A stretch of 64,000 bases of DNA from an uncultured bacterium. Its GTDB lineage: Bacteria; Verrucomicrobiota; Kiritimatiellia; CAIKKV01; CAITUY01. This document shows, one piece after another, positions 1 through 7,457 of the stretch; position 1 is the stretch's first letter, and every line of letters begins with the position of its first letter. The stretch is taken from contig CAITUY010000209.1 of the NCBI GenBank assembly GCA_903895695.1, forward strand, positions 1 to 64,000, read 5' to 3'. The notes beneath the pieces were generated by a model, which was given only the letters and a program-made list of their open reading frames with translations, was not told the DNA's origin and searched no databases. Position numbers and translations under genes: made by a program.

Positions 1-228
1 CTGTCTCCGGCTGCCATTCCAGCCCCAACTCCACCCCGCCGCACTCCGTAACACCGCCTCAAAACTCCCCGCAACCCGCCGCTCCCGCTTTCCTTCCCAC
101 TCATCCTCTCTCATTCCTGCCAAAAGAATCAGCCATAACCGCACGGCGATGCGTTCGGTCCTGCCTTGCGGAATCTAAGACATATGGTAGCATTAGACTA
201 GGTTTGTATAGACAGGCTCATATTCAGC
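1..228. other. Left edge, no gene seen
   Basis: I see no convincing coding region, RNA gene or repeat here. The last 60 bases are AT-richer than the surroundings and probably hold the promoter of the DprA-like gene that starts at 229, but no clear -35/-10 pair could be assigned. Confidence 0.4.
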
Positions 229-897
229 ATGATGCCCGCGGAACCCACATTGCATACGACTGGCGATGCCGCCATCCTGGATCGGCCGAAAGTCGCCCTC
301 TTCTGCTCCGTCAAGTGCCCCGGGCGCCTGATTCTGGACACCTACGACCTGGCCAACCGCTTCCGTGACGAGGGGATCACCGTCATCGGTGGTTTCCATT
401 CCCCCATGGAGCAGGAATGCCTCCGCATCCTGCTGCGTTCGCCGCACCGCGTCATCTGGTGTCTGGCCCGCAGCCTGTTGCGTCAGATCCCCGCCAAACC
501 AGTTGACTGCCGGGCAGCGGTTACCGAGGGTCGCCTGCTCCTCGTGTCGCCCTTTCCAGGCACGGTTCGTCATGCCACCGCCAAGACCGCGATCGCTCGC
601 AACCGGCTCGTGGCCGAAATGGCCTCCGTCATCGTCGTCGCCCATGCCGCCCCGGGCAGCAAGATCGAGGCCCTCAGCCGCGAGCTTCTGGCCGCCGGCA
701 GGCCCATCTACACGTTCGACCATCCCGCCAACGCCGCCCTCATCAAGGCCGGCGCGCAGGTCATCACCCCGGCAACGGACTGGAAGAGCACTATCGCGCT
801 GCTTTCCCTCGGCGGAGTGCGTGGAGAAGCCAAATCCCAGGTGACGGAACGGGAGGCCTTGGCGGCCGAATCGGCCAAGCGTTCGCGTGCCTCGTGA
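229..897 (+). CDS. DprA/SMF-like Rossmann-fold protein
   Basis: A 222-aa protein resembling the Rossmann-like core of DprA/Smf, the family that loads RecA on incoming single-stranded DNA. Visible family features are an N-terminal strand (VALFCSVKCPG), a Gly-Gly turn (ITVIGGFHS), an ARNRLVAEMAS segment matching the DprA 'R.RN...lA' motif, and the following VIVVAHAAPGSK strand. It lacks the SAM and winged-helix domains of full DprA, which is usually about 300-380 aa, so it may be a stand-alone SMF-family protein rather than the competence factor. The ATG at 229 is immediately followed by a second in-frame ATG at 232. No competence or recombination gene is adjacent. The family call is reasonable; the role is unknown. 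Confidence 0.6.
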   Translation: MMPAEPTLHTTGDAAILDRPKVALFCSVKCPGRLILDTYDLANRFRDEGITVIGGFHSPMEQECLRILLRSPHRVIWCLARSLLRQIPAKPVDCRAAVTEGRLLLVSPFPGTVRHATAKTAIARNRLVAEMASVIVVAHAAPGSKIEALSRELLAAGRPIYTFDHPANAALIKAGAQVITPATDWKSTIALLSLGGVRGEAKSQVTEREALAAESAKRSRAS

Positions 898-1102
898 GGC
901 AGGTCTTTTGCCGCTCCGCTCAATCGTTTGGCGTGGACCAGATCGCCACGTTCAACGTGAAGGATTTCAAGCGTCTTGAAGCCGCCTTGTACCCTTGGTG
1001 ACCGCACAACAATCGCTTCACGGCGGGCCGCGCGTTTGCCATAGTGGCTCCCCATCCACCGGCCCTGGTCGGTCCGTGGCAACGTCAGAAGGAAGGATTT
1101 CC

Positions 1103-1504
1103 ATGATCACAGGATTGGCGCATGCGTGTTACGTGGTGAAGGATTTGGCGGTGGCCGAACGGTTCTACTGCGACGGCCTGGGGCTGAAGGCGGCTTTCGA
1201 ATTCAAGGACGACAAACGAGGCAAGTTCGGCGTTTACCTGAAGGCCGGGCCGCGCGCCTTCATCGAGCTGTTTGTCGGCACGCCAGAACCGGTATCGGAC
1301 AAGGCTTCGTACCGCCATATCTGTCTTGAGGTCGACAACATGGCCGCGGAAGTCGCGCGCATGCGCAAGGCCGGCGTCAAGGTCACGGATCCTCAGATGG
1401 GCCTGGACCAGAGCTGGCAGGCGTGGCTGGCTGATCCCGACGGTAACGCGATCGAATTACACCAGTACACGCCGGCGAGTTGGCAGACGCCGCACGTTTC
1501 ATGA
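1103..1504 (+). CDS. VOC (glyoxalase/bleomycin-resistance fold) protein
   Basis: A 133-aa single-module VOC protein. It opens with the typical MITGLAHACYVVKDLAVAERFY strand-helix and ends with the family signature LADPDGNAIELHQY, where the Glu is a usual metal ligand. His-7 near the N-terminus (GLAHACYVV) is the likely first metal ligand and His near residue 73 (YRHICLEV) another. The start at 1103 is chosen over the upstream in-frame ATG at 995 because it follows a purine-rich ribosome-binding site (AGAAGGAAGG) and begins exactly at the domain. Its stop overlaps the ATG of the following M23 peptidase, so the two are probably cotranscribed. The substrate cannot be told from sequence. Confidence 0.8.
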   Translation: MITGLAHACYVVKDLAVAERFYCDGLGLKAAFEFKDDKRGKFGVYLKAGPRAFIELFVGTPEPVSDKASYRHICLEVDNMAAEVARMRKAGVKVTDPQMGLDQSWQAWLADPDGNAIELHQYTPASWQTPHVS

Positions 1505-2658
1505 CGCGACGTTTTCGTGCGCCTGCTCCTGGTAAGCGTCCGGGCGGCGGGCCGTCGGCGGGCGCCTGGGTGGCGTTGCTCGTGGTGATCGTCGCGGCCG
1601 TGGCCGCGTGGCTGTTCGTGGCGCACCAGCGGGCCTCCGAGCCGTCGGTCGAACCGGCCGCGGCGGTCCGCCTCGACGTGCCGCCCCCCGCGCCACCCCC
1701 TCCCCAGTCGGCATTCGTCAACGCCCGGTTCCCGACGGATCAGAATATCCTCTCCGATCCCACGATCCCCGGCGTGTTCCAGCCGACGGCTTCGGGCAAT
1801 CCGATGTCGGCCCTGTTCGGTTCCGTCCGGTCCACGGAGGTGGGTGGCCATTTGGTAGCCGCCTTCCACGAAGGCATCGACATCGCCCCGCTGCGACGTG
1901 ACCCGCGCGGCCATCCGCTGGATGACGTATGCGCCGTGGCCGACGGCCGAGTGGGTTATATCAACCGGCTGGCGGGCAACTCGAACTACGGCAACTACGT
2001 GGTGCTTCTCCACAGCGATCCGCTCGGCGAGGTGTATACGCTTTACGCCCACCTGGCCGCGATCGCGCCCGGGCTGCGGGCGGGCCTGCCGACCCCGAAG
2101 GGCACGGTGGTGGGGCGCATGGGCAACACAGCCACGCCGGCGATCCCCCTGTCGCGCGCCCACGTGCATTTCGAGGTCGGGGTTGTCGCCAGCGCGCACT
2201 TCGACCGCTGGTTCCACGCGCAGCGGCTGACGCCCGACCATGGGAATTACAATGGATGGAATTTGCTGGCCGTTGACCCGCGCGGGCTTTTCAAGGCCCA
2301 GCAGGGCGGCTCGAACTTCGAAGTGCAGGTTTACCTCAGCACGGTGCCGACGGCATTCGAGGCGGTCGTGGCGGCATCCGCGTTGCCCGACTACTTCCGG
2401 CGTTACCCGCGGCTGTGGCAGGGCGCGCCCTTCACGGGTGGCTGGTTCGTGCTGGCGTGCTCGGAGGACGGCGTGCCGCTGAGCGGGCGGACGGCGACGC
2501 CGGACGAGGCGCGGCTGGCCGGCTCGCGGCGCGCCGCCGTGCTGAAGGTCGATACCGTCGCGCTGGGCCGCAATGGCGCCCACCTGGTGACGAAAGAGGG
2601 GGACGCGTGGCGCGTGGGGCGGAGCGGCGAGCGCTTGATCGAGATTCTAACGTACTAG
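1501..2658 (+). CDS. Membrane-anchored M23 (LytM-type) metallopeptidase
   Basis: A 385-aa protein with a basic N-terminus, one transmembrane helix at about residues 20-42, a Pro-rich linker, and an M23 peptidase domain at about 115-240. The zinc-site motifs are visible: FHEGIDIA (HxGxD) and HVHFEVG (HxH). The intervening NYVVLLHSD...YTLYAHL segment is also typical. M23 enzymes cut peptide cross-links of peptidoglycan in the periplasm; some are catalytically dead regulators, but both metal motifs are intact here. About 140 further residues follow with no recognised domain. The ATG at 1501 overlaps the stop of the VOC gene. The stop codon overlaps the convergent stop of panB by three bases, leaving no room for a terminator between them. 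Confidence 0.8.
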   Translation: MTRRFRAPAPGKRPGGGPSAGAWVALLVVIVAAVAAWLFVAHQRASEPSVEPAAAVRLDVPPPAPPPPQSAFVNARFPTDQNILSDPTIPGVFQPTASGNPMSALFGSVRSTEVGGHLVAAFHEGIDIAPLRRDPRGHPLDDVCAVADGRVGYINRLAGNSNYGNYVVLLHSDPLGEVYTLYAHLAAIAPGLRAGLPTPKGTVVGRMGNTATPAIPLSRAHVHFEVGVVASAHFDRWFHAQRLTPDHGNYNGWNLLAVDPRGLFKAQQGGSNFEVQVYLSTVPTAFEAVVAASALPDYFRRYPRLWQGAPFTGGWFVLACSEDGVPLSGRTATPDEARLAGSRRAAVLKVDTVALGRNGAHLVTKEGDAWRVGRSGERLIEILTY

Positions 2659-3461
2659 GTCTTGTACGTATGCTCGGCGGCCGGGAAGTCTCCGGCCTCG
2701 ACTTCGGCTTTGTAGGCGAGAAAGGCCTGCTTCATCTGCTCGCCCAGTTCGGCGTACCGCTTGGCGAATGACGGAACCCGCTGGCCAGAGAGCCCCAGCA
2801 GATCGTGCGTGACCAGGACCTGGCCATCGCAGCCGGGGCCGGCGCCGATGCCGATGGTCGGCACGGACACGGCTTCCGTGAGGGCGCGGCCGAGGTCGCC
2901 CGGCACGCACTCCACCACGATGGCGAACGCGCCCGCCGCCTGCAGCGCTTGGGCGTCGGCCACGAGTCGGTCGGCGTCTTCGTGTTTGCGGCCCTGCACT
3001 TTATAGCCGCCCATCTGGCGCAGGCTTTGGGGTGTGAGCCCGATGTGTCCGAGCACCGGGATGCCGTTCTGCACGAGCGCGCGGACGGTGTCGGCGCGAA
3101 AGGCACCGCCTTCCAGTTTCACGGCGTCGGCGCCGGCTTCCTTGACAAACCGTCCCGCGTTGGCAAGCGCCTGCTCCGTCGAGACCTGGTAGGACATGAA
3201 CGGCATGTCGGCGACGACCAGGGCCGAGGCGACCCCGCGCGCCACGGCGGCGACGTGGTGCAGCATTTGGTCCATGGTAACCGGCAAGGTGGTGGCAAAG
3301 CCGAGCATGGCGGATGCAAGCGAATCGCCCACCAGCACCAGCGGGAGGCCAGCCTCATCGACCCAGCGCGCGGTCGTGAAGTCATAGGCGGTGAGACAGG
3401 CGAAGCGGCCTGTTCCCTTGAGTGCCTTGATGCGATCGGCGGTCCATTTGGGTGTACTCAT
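2655..3461 (-). CDS. panB: 3-methyl-2-oxobutanoate hydroxymethyltransferase
   Basis: A 268-aa protein of typical PanB length. It converts alpha-ketoisovalerate and methylene-tetrahydrofolate to ketopantoate, the first committed step of pantothenate and CoA synthesis, in the cytosol. Family signatures are clear: LTAYDFTTARWVDEAG near the N-terminus, VLVGDSLAS (Mg-binding Asp), VKLEGG, HIGLTPQSLRQMGGYKVQG, and VECVP (catalytic Glu) followed by IGIGAGPGCDGQVLV. The ATG at 3461 starts at the conserved domain; an in-frame extension to 3671 would overlap the DUF481 gene. It is the last gene of a tight minus-strand run (14-bp gap to the DUF481 gene). panC and panD are not in the window. Confidence 0.95.
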   Translation of the reverse strand: MSTPKWTADRIKALKGTGRFACLTAYDFTTARWVDEAGLPLVLVGDSLASAMLGFATTLPVTMDQMLHHVAAVARGVASALVVADMPFMSYQVSTEQALANAGRFVKEAGADAVKLEGGAFRADTVRALVQNGIPVLGHIGLTPQSLRQMGGYKVQGRKHEDADRLVADAQALQAAGAFAIVVECVPGDLGRALTEAVSVPTIGIGAGPGCDGQVLVTHDLLGLSGQRVPSFAKRYAELGEQMKQAFLAYKAEVEAGDFPAAEHTYKT

Positions 3462-3475
3462 GGCAGGGTCTCCTT

Positions 3476-4594
3476 CTAGAAATGCAGGTTGAGCGAGACG
3501 GTGAGGCACATGTCGTTGTTCTTGGTGTCGGGCGCCGGCGCATTGTCGAAACGGTCCGATAGCGTCACGTTGAGACTCAGGTTGCGGGCCAGCAGGGACG
3601 CGACGCCGGCCTCGCTGTTGATGTAAAAGACGCTCGTGTCGGCGAGCTTCGGAATGTATTCCGCCGCGCACCAGGCGAGTACGTGGTCGTTCAAAATGCG
3701 GTCGGCCGATGCCGCCAGGCGCGCGGCGGCGAACCCATTCTGCACGTCGCCCTTCCGTTGGTCCAGGTAACCCGCCCCGACTTCCAGATTGACGATCGTC
3801 CGATCCGAGCGGATCAGATTCCAGCCGGGCGACACGATGACGGTGCCCCGGTAGTCGATGTCTGCGATCGGGTCCGTCGCCCAGTCGGCGTACGCGAGAC
3901 CGTAGGTGTGCTGGGAGATCTGGCGTTCGTAGCGGGCCCGGGCCGAGGCGTTTTGGGTATCTTTGACCCCATCGCTTTCGCCGTATACGCCTTGGGCGCG
4001 GAAGCTCATGAGGTCCTCGGCTCGTTCGCGGAACGCATTTAATCCAAGCGAATAGCGCAGCGTGTCAGTGTTGCCCTTGTTCAGGTTCATTCCGAAATCG
4101 ATGGCCCGGTGCCAGGACGAGGTGGTTGCGGGCGCCGGAGCGGCCACCGCGGCCGGCAGTTTGAGGACCCGGCCGGCGACGCCGAATTTTCCCTGACCCA
4201 CATCCAGGAATACGCCCCGCATGGTTGCGCCCGTAAGCACGGGCGCGGCATTCGTGCCCGCCGTGACCCGGGCTGGCACATTGGTCGTCACCACCGGGGG
4301 CGGAACATTCGTGATGGGTGTCACGGGAGGTGAAACCACCCAGTTCGTCAAGGCCGGGGCCAGTCCCCCGACGCCGTTGGTTTCGGGTGTGGACGTCTGC
4401 TGCGCGAGGAGTGGCACGAGCGTCAGGCAGCCCAGGAGGAGCACGGTGAAAAGAGTCCTTTCACCCGTGGAAAGGCGGGCACGACGGAGCGTGCCCATCC
4501 ATCGGTGGAAATGGAGGGCGGCGCTCTGTCGCCGCTGCATCGGCAGCGGGTGCGTGGGCGGGTGCCCTGAATCTGTACCGTCTTCCCGCTTCAT
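3476..4594 (-). CDS. DUF481 family outer-membrane beta-barrel protein
   Basis: As called this is 372 aa. A hydrophobic signal-like segment (TLFTVLLLGCLTLVPLLAQQ) follows about 40 N-terminal residues, then a Thr/Pro-rich low-complexity linker. The C-terminal half is a DUF481/YdiY-type barrel (INKGNTDTL-like start, many alternating strands, terminal SLNLHF ending in Phe, as outer-membrane barrels do). The ATG at 4594 overlaps the stop of the upstream solute-binding protein gene (ATGA). A start at 4498 (Met-33) would give a more normal signal peptide, so the N-terminus is uncertain. The function of DUF481 proteins is not established. It is probably cotranscribed with its neighbours on both sides. 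Confidence 0.75.
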   Translation of the reverse strand: MKREDGTDSGHPPTHPLPMQRRQSAALHFHRWMGTLRRARLSTGERTLFTVLLLGCLTLVPLLAQQTSTPETNGVGGLAPALTNWVVSPPVTPITNVPPPVVTTNVPARVTAGTNAAPVLTGATMRGVFLDVGQGKFGVAGRVLKLPAAVAAPAPATTSSWHRAIDFGMNLNKGNTDTLRYSLGLNAFRERAEDLMSFRAQGVYGESDGVKDTQNASARARYERQISQHTYGLAYADWATDPIADIDYRGTVIVSPGWNLIRSDRTIVNLEVGAGYLDQRKGDVQNGFAAARLAASADRILNDHVLAWCAAEYIPKLADTSVFYINSEAGVASLLARNLSLNVTLSDRFDNAPAPDTKNNDMCLTVSLNLHF

Positions 4595-5919
4595 CGTCCG
4601 ATCTCCCGGTAGCGTTTTTGGGCGTCGCGCGCCCAGGCCAGCATCACGCCCTGGCGGCGGCGCGGGTCCTTCCAAGTCTTGGTCAGCGCGTCGAGTTGGC
4701 GCTCCGACAGCGGCGGCGCGCCGAGGGTCGACACCTCGGACTCAGGCGCGCCGTGGTCAATCACGCGTTTCCAGGCAGCGCATAAGTCGGCATGGGCGTC
4801 GATCAGCCAAACGCCCATGAGGTCGTTCAGCACGTTCCAGCGCCGCATTCCCTCGTCGTTGTCGTAGGCGAAGCCGGCCGGGATTGAATAGGGGTTGGGC
4901 TGCGGGGCCTGAGGGTCGGCGTACAGCGCCGCCACGACCGGCATCCGGTAGAGCGCGTTGCGCTGGCCGTTGACGCCCACGGGCTGGTAGAGGAGCCGCT
5001 GCCCGGCTTCCGATAGGGAATACTCAACGAACCGGCGGGCCAGGTCGGCGTGCTTCGCACCGCGAATCAACCCGATGGCGTCGGGTCCGATCATGGTGTG
5101 CCGCTGGGGGAGCACCAGGACGAGCGAGTCCTGCCCCACGGAGCGGATGACGGTCTGGGCATACTGGTCGATCACCATACCGGCGGCGATGTCGCCGGAC
5201 GCCACCTCGCGCGGCACCGTGCCGCCGGCCTCCCCGAAGCCCCGCACATTGGCGCAGAGACGTGTGATGAGGGACCAGCCCTGTTCGAAGCCGTAGGCTT
5301 GCAGGATGATTTCGTAGCACATGTGCACCGAGCCGCTGGAGCGCGGGTCGCCTGACCCGACCCAGGAATAGTACGCGGGCCGCCCGAGATCCGACCAGTC
5401 CGCCGGTACCGGAAGGCCGAGCCGCTCGACCAGCGGGCGGTTGTAGAGGATGCCAAAGCCGCTCAACGCGATGCCGAACCAGCGCCGCTGGGGATCGTAA
5501 ACGGGGCTGCCGGCGCAAGTCGGCGGAATGCCCGCCACGATGTTGGAGGCCAGGTCGAGCGGGGCCAGCCAGTTCTGGTCGATGGCGGTCAGGTAGGGCG
5601 CCACGCCGCCGCCGAACAGGAGGTCCACGCCGGGATCGTCCGGCGTCGTGGCGAAGCGCGATTCGAGTTCTTTCAGGATCTTGGAAGTGCCGCCCACGTC
5701 GAGCCAGCGGATGTCGACGCGGCGGTTGTACCGCGACTTCATCCACTCGGCGAAGCCGCGCGTATATTCCAGCCGCACTTCACGGCGGTGCGGGGAGAGG
5801 ATCGCCAGCGTCTCCTCGGCCTGCGGCGCGACGGATGGGGCCGCGTGCGGCGCGAGGACCATGGCCGCGAACGGCAGGGCCGCGATGAGGACGAAGACGA
5901 TTCCGGCTACGATGCGCAT
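4591..5919 (-). CDS. Iron(III)-type ABC transporter substrate-binding protein
   Basis: A 442-aa periplasmic protein of the family 1 solute-binding (FbpA/AfuA-like) type. It has a short signal sequence (MRIVAGIVFVLIAALPFAAM), then two alpha/beta lobes. Typical segments include LAILSPHRREVRLEYTRGFAEW, VDLLFGGG, WFGIALSGFGILYNRPLV, and AAGMVIDQYAQTVI with IGPDAIGLIRGAKHADLARRFVEYSLSEAGQ. This family binds ferric iron or other small anionic ligands for uptake. No permease or ATPase gene is adjacent, so the transporter partner is unknown. It is longer than usual (about 340 aa) because of a C-terminal extension of about 90 residues. It sits 15 bp after the metallo-hydrolase gene and overlaps the next gene, indicating an operon. 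Confidence 0.75.
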   Translation of the reverse strand: MRIVAGIVFVLIAALPFAAMVLAPHAAPSVAPQAEETLAILSPHRREVRLEYTRGFAEWMKSRYNRRVDIRWLDVGGTSKILKELESRFATTPDDPGVDLLFGGGVAPYLTAIDQNWLAPLDLASNIVAGIPPTCAGSPVYDPQRRWFGIALSGFGILYNRPLVERLGLPVPADWSDLGRPAYYSWVGSGDPRSSGSVHMCYEIILQAYGFEQGWSLITRLCANVRGFGEAGGTVPREVASGDIAAGMVIDQYAQTVIRSVGQDSLVLVLPQRHTMIGPDAIGLIRGAKHADLARRFVEYSLSEAGQRLLYQPVGVNGQRNALYRMPVVAALYADPQAPQPNPYSIPAGFAYDNDEGMRRWNVLNDLMGVWLIDAHADLCAAWKRVIDHGAPESEVSTLGAPPLSERQLDALTKTWKDPRRRQGVMLAWARDAQKRYREIGR

Positions 5920-5934
5920 GGCCGACGCTTCCCG

Positions 5935-7323
5935 TCAGGTGAGCTCGACGCGTTCGCCGTATTTCGGGACCGCGGCCTCGAAGCCGTTGGCGCGGAGCGT
6001 GCCCGCGAACTGGGTCGCCGATTCCGGCTCGCCGTGGGTTACGAAGATCCGGCGGGGCGGCCGCGCTTTCACGCCCTTCAGCCAGGCCAGCAGCTCGTCG
6101 CGGTCCGCGTGTGCCGAACAGCCGGGCAGGTGGGTCAGCCGGGCGCGGACGGGCAGGCTCTGCCCGAAAAGCCGCACCGGCGAAACGCCCTCCATGATGA
6201 GCCGGCCCAGCGTGCCAACCGCCTGGTAGCCGACGAACAGCACCGTGCTTTCCGGCCGGCTGATGTTGTTGACCAGGTGGTGCTTAATGCGGCCGCCCGT
6301 GCACATGCCGGCGCCGGCCAGCACCGCGACCGTGCCCGTGATATGGTTGATGGCTTTCGATTCGTCAACCGTGTGTACGGGCTTGAACCCCGGGAAGTGG
6401 AACGGCGAGAGATGATCCCGCACGTGGCGTTTCATGTCGTCGTCCAGCAACGGTAGGTTGCGCTCGAAGACCTCGATGACCTTGACGGCCATGGGGCTGT
6501 CGAGAAAGACCAGGATGTGGGGGATGCGGTTCGCGGCCAGCAGGTCGTTCAGGTAGTAGAGCAGATCCTGCGCGCGTTCGATGGCGAAGGCCGGGACAAT
6601 GAGGTTACCGCCGCGCTGGCGCGTGTCGTTGATGATGTCGGCCAGTTGGTCGGCAGTATGCGAACTGTCCTCGTGGACGCGGTCGCCGTAGGTCGATTCC
6701 ATGACGACATAGTCGGCGGCAGGGCAATCGGCCGGGTCGCGCAGAAGAGGGCGATGGTGGCGGCCGATGTCGCCGGAGAATACGATGGAGCGGCCGTCGG
6801 CCCGAAGGAGAATGGAGGCGGCCCCGAGGATGTGGCCGACTTCGACGAAGGTGGCCTCAATGCCGGGCAGGACCGTCGTGGGCTGGTCGTAGGGTACCGC
6901 CTGAAAGCGGCCGCAACAGGCTTCGACATCGGCCGCGTCGTACAGGGCAACTTCCTGGAACGGGCCGCGGCGCCGTTCCTTTTCGTGCCGCGTCTTCTTG
7001 AACGCGGCATCTTCCGCCTGCAGCTTGGCCGAATCCAGGAGCGCAATCCGGGCTATCTCGGCGGTGGCGCTCGTGCCGAACACGGGACCGGCGAACCCGT
7101 TCTTGACCAGCCTGGGCAGGTAGCCGCAGTGGTCGACGTGCGCGTGGGTCAGGAGAACGGCATCGATCGAGGCCGGCGGCACGGGGAAAGGGTCCCAGTT
7201 GCGGTAGAGCAGGTCGTGCTCCTGGTAGAGCCCGCAATCAATCAGCACGCGTTTGCCGGCGGCCTCGAGCAGGTAGCGCGAGCCCGTGACGTTCTGCGCG
7301 GCGCCAAGAAAAGTGAGATTCAT
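5935..7323 (-). CDS. MBL-fold beta-CASP hydrolase (RNase-like)
   Basis: A 462-aa metallo-beta-lactamase with a beta-CASP insert, the fold of CPSF-73-like ribonucleases (COG1236). The zinc motif HAHVDH is at residues 60-65, followed by GHILGAAS, FSGDIG, MESTYGD, a beta-CASP region with IVPAFAIERAQDLLYYL, and GAGMCTGG. The C-terminal HADRDEL and FVTHGEP motifs complete the site. Such enzymes process or degrade RNA in the cytosol. The ATG at 7323 is chosen because MNLTFLGAAQNVTGS is the family N-terminus; the upstream in-frame extension to 7377 has no support. It likely heads the operon with the solute-binding protein, the DUF481 protein and panB. Confidence 0.85.
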   Translation of the reverse strand: MNLTFLGAAQNVTGSRYLLEAAGKRVLIDCGLYQEHDLLYRNWDPFPVPPASIDAVLLTHAHVDHCGYLPRLVKNGFAGPVFGTSATAEIARIALLDSAKLQAEDAAFKKTRHEKERRRGPFQEVALYDAADVEACCGRFQAVPYDQPTTVLPGIEATFVEVGHILGAASILLRADGRSIVFSGDIGRHHRPLLRDPADCPAADYVVMESTYGDRVHEDSSHTADQLADIINDTRQRGGNLIVPAFAIERAQDLLYYLNDLLAANRIPHILVFLDSPMAVKVIEVFERNLPLLDDDMKRHVRDHLSPFHFPGFKPVHTVDESKAINHITGTVAVLAGAGMCTGGRIKHHLVNNISRPESTVLFVGYQAVGTLGRLIMEGVSPVRLFGQSLPVRARLTHLPGCSAHADRDELLAWLKGVKARPPRRIFVTHGEPESATQFAGTLRANGFEAAVPKYGERVELT

Positions 7324-7457
7324 AGGGCGGATAGTATGACGCAGAGAGGGGGCGGATTCAATGCGGAATGGCCGCAAGCGAACTCATTGCGGCGAAGTCG
7401 CAGCCAGCGGCGCGGCGGGCGACGCGGGAGAGCCGCCTGCAGTCCAGTTGACTGGAC

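Noticed and set aside
2647..2658. Overlapping convergent stops of the M23 peptidase gene and panB considered as a frameshifted single gene
   Set aside because: Both genes end at normal family lengths with intact C-termini; this is simple tail-to-tail overlap.
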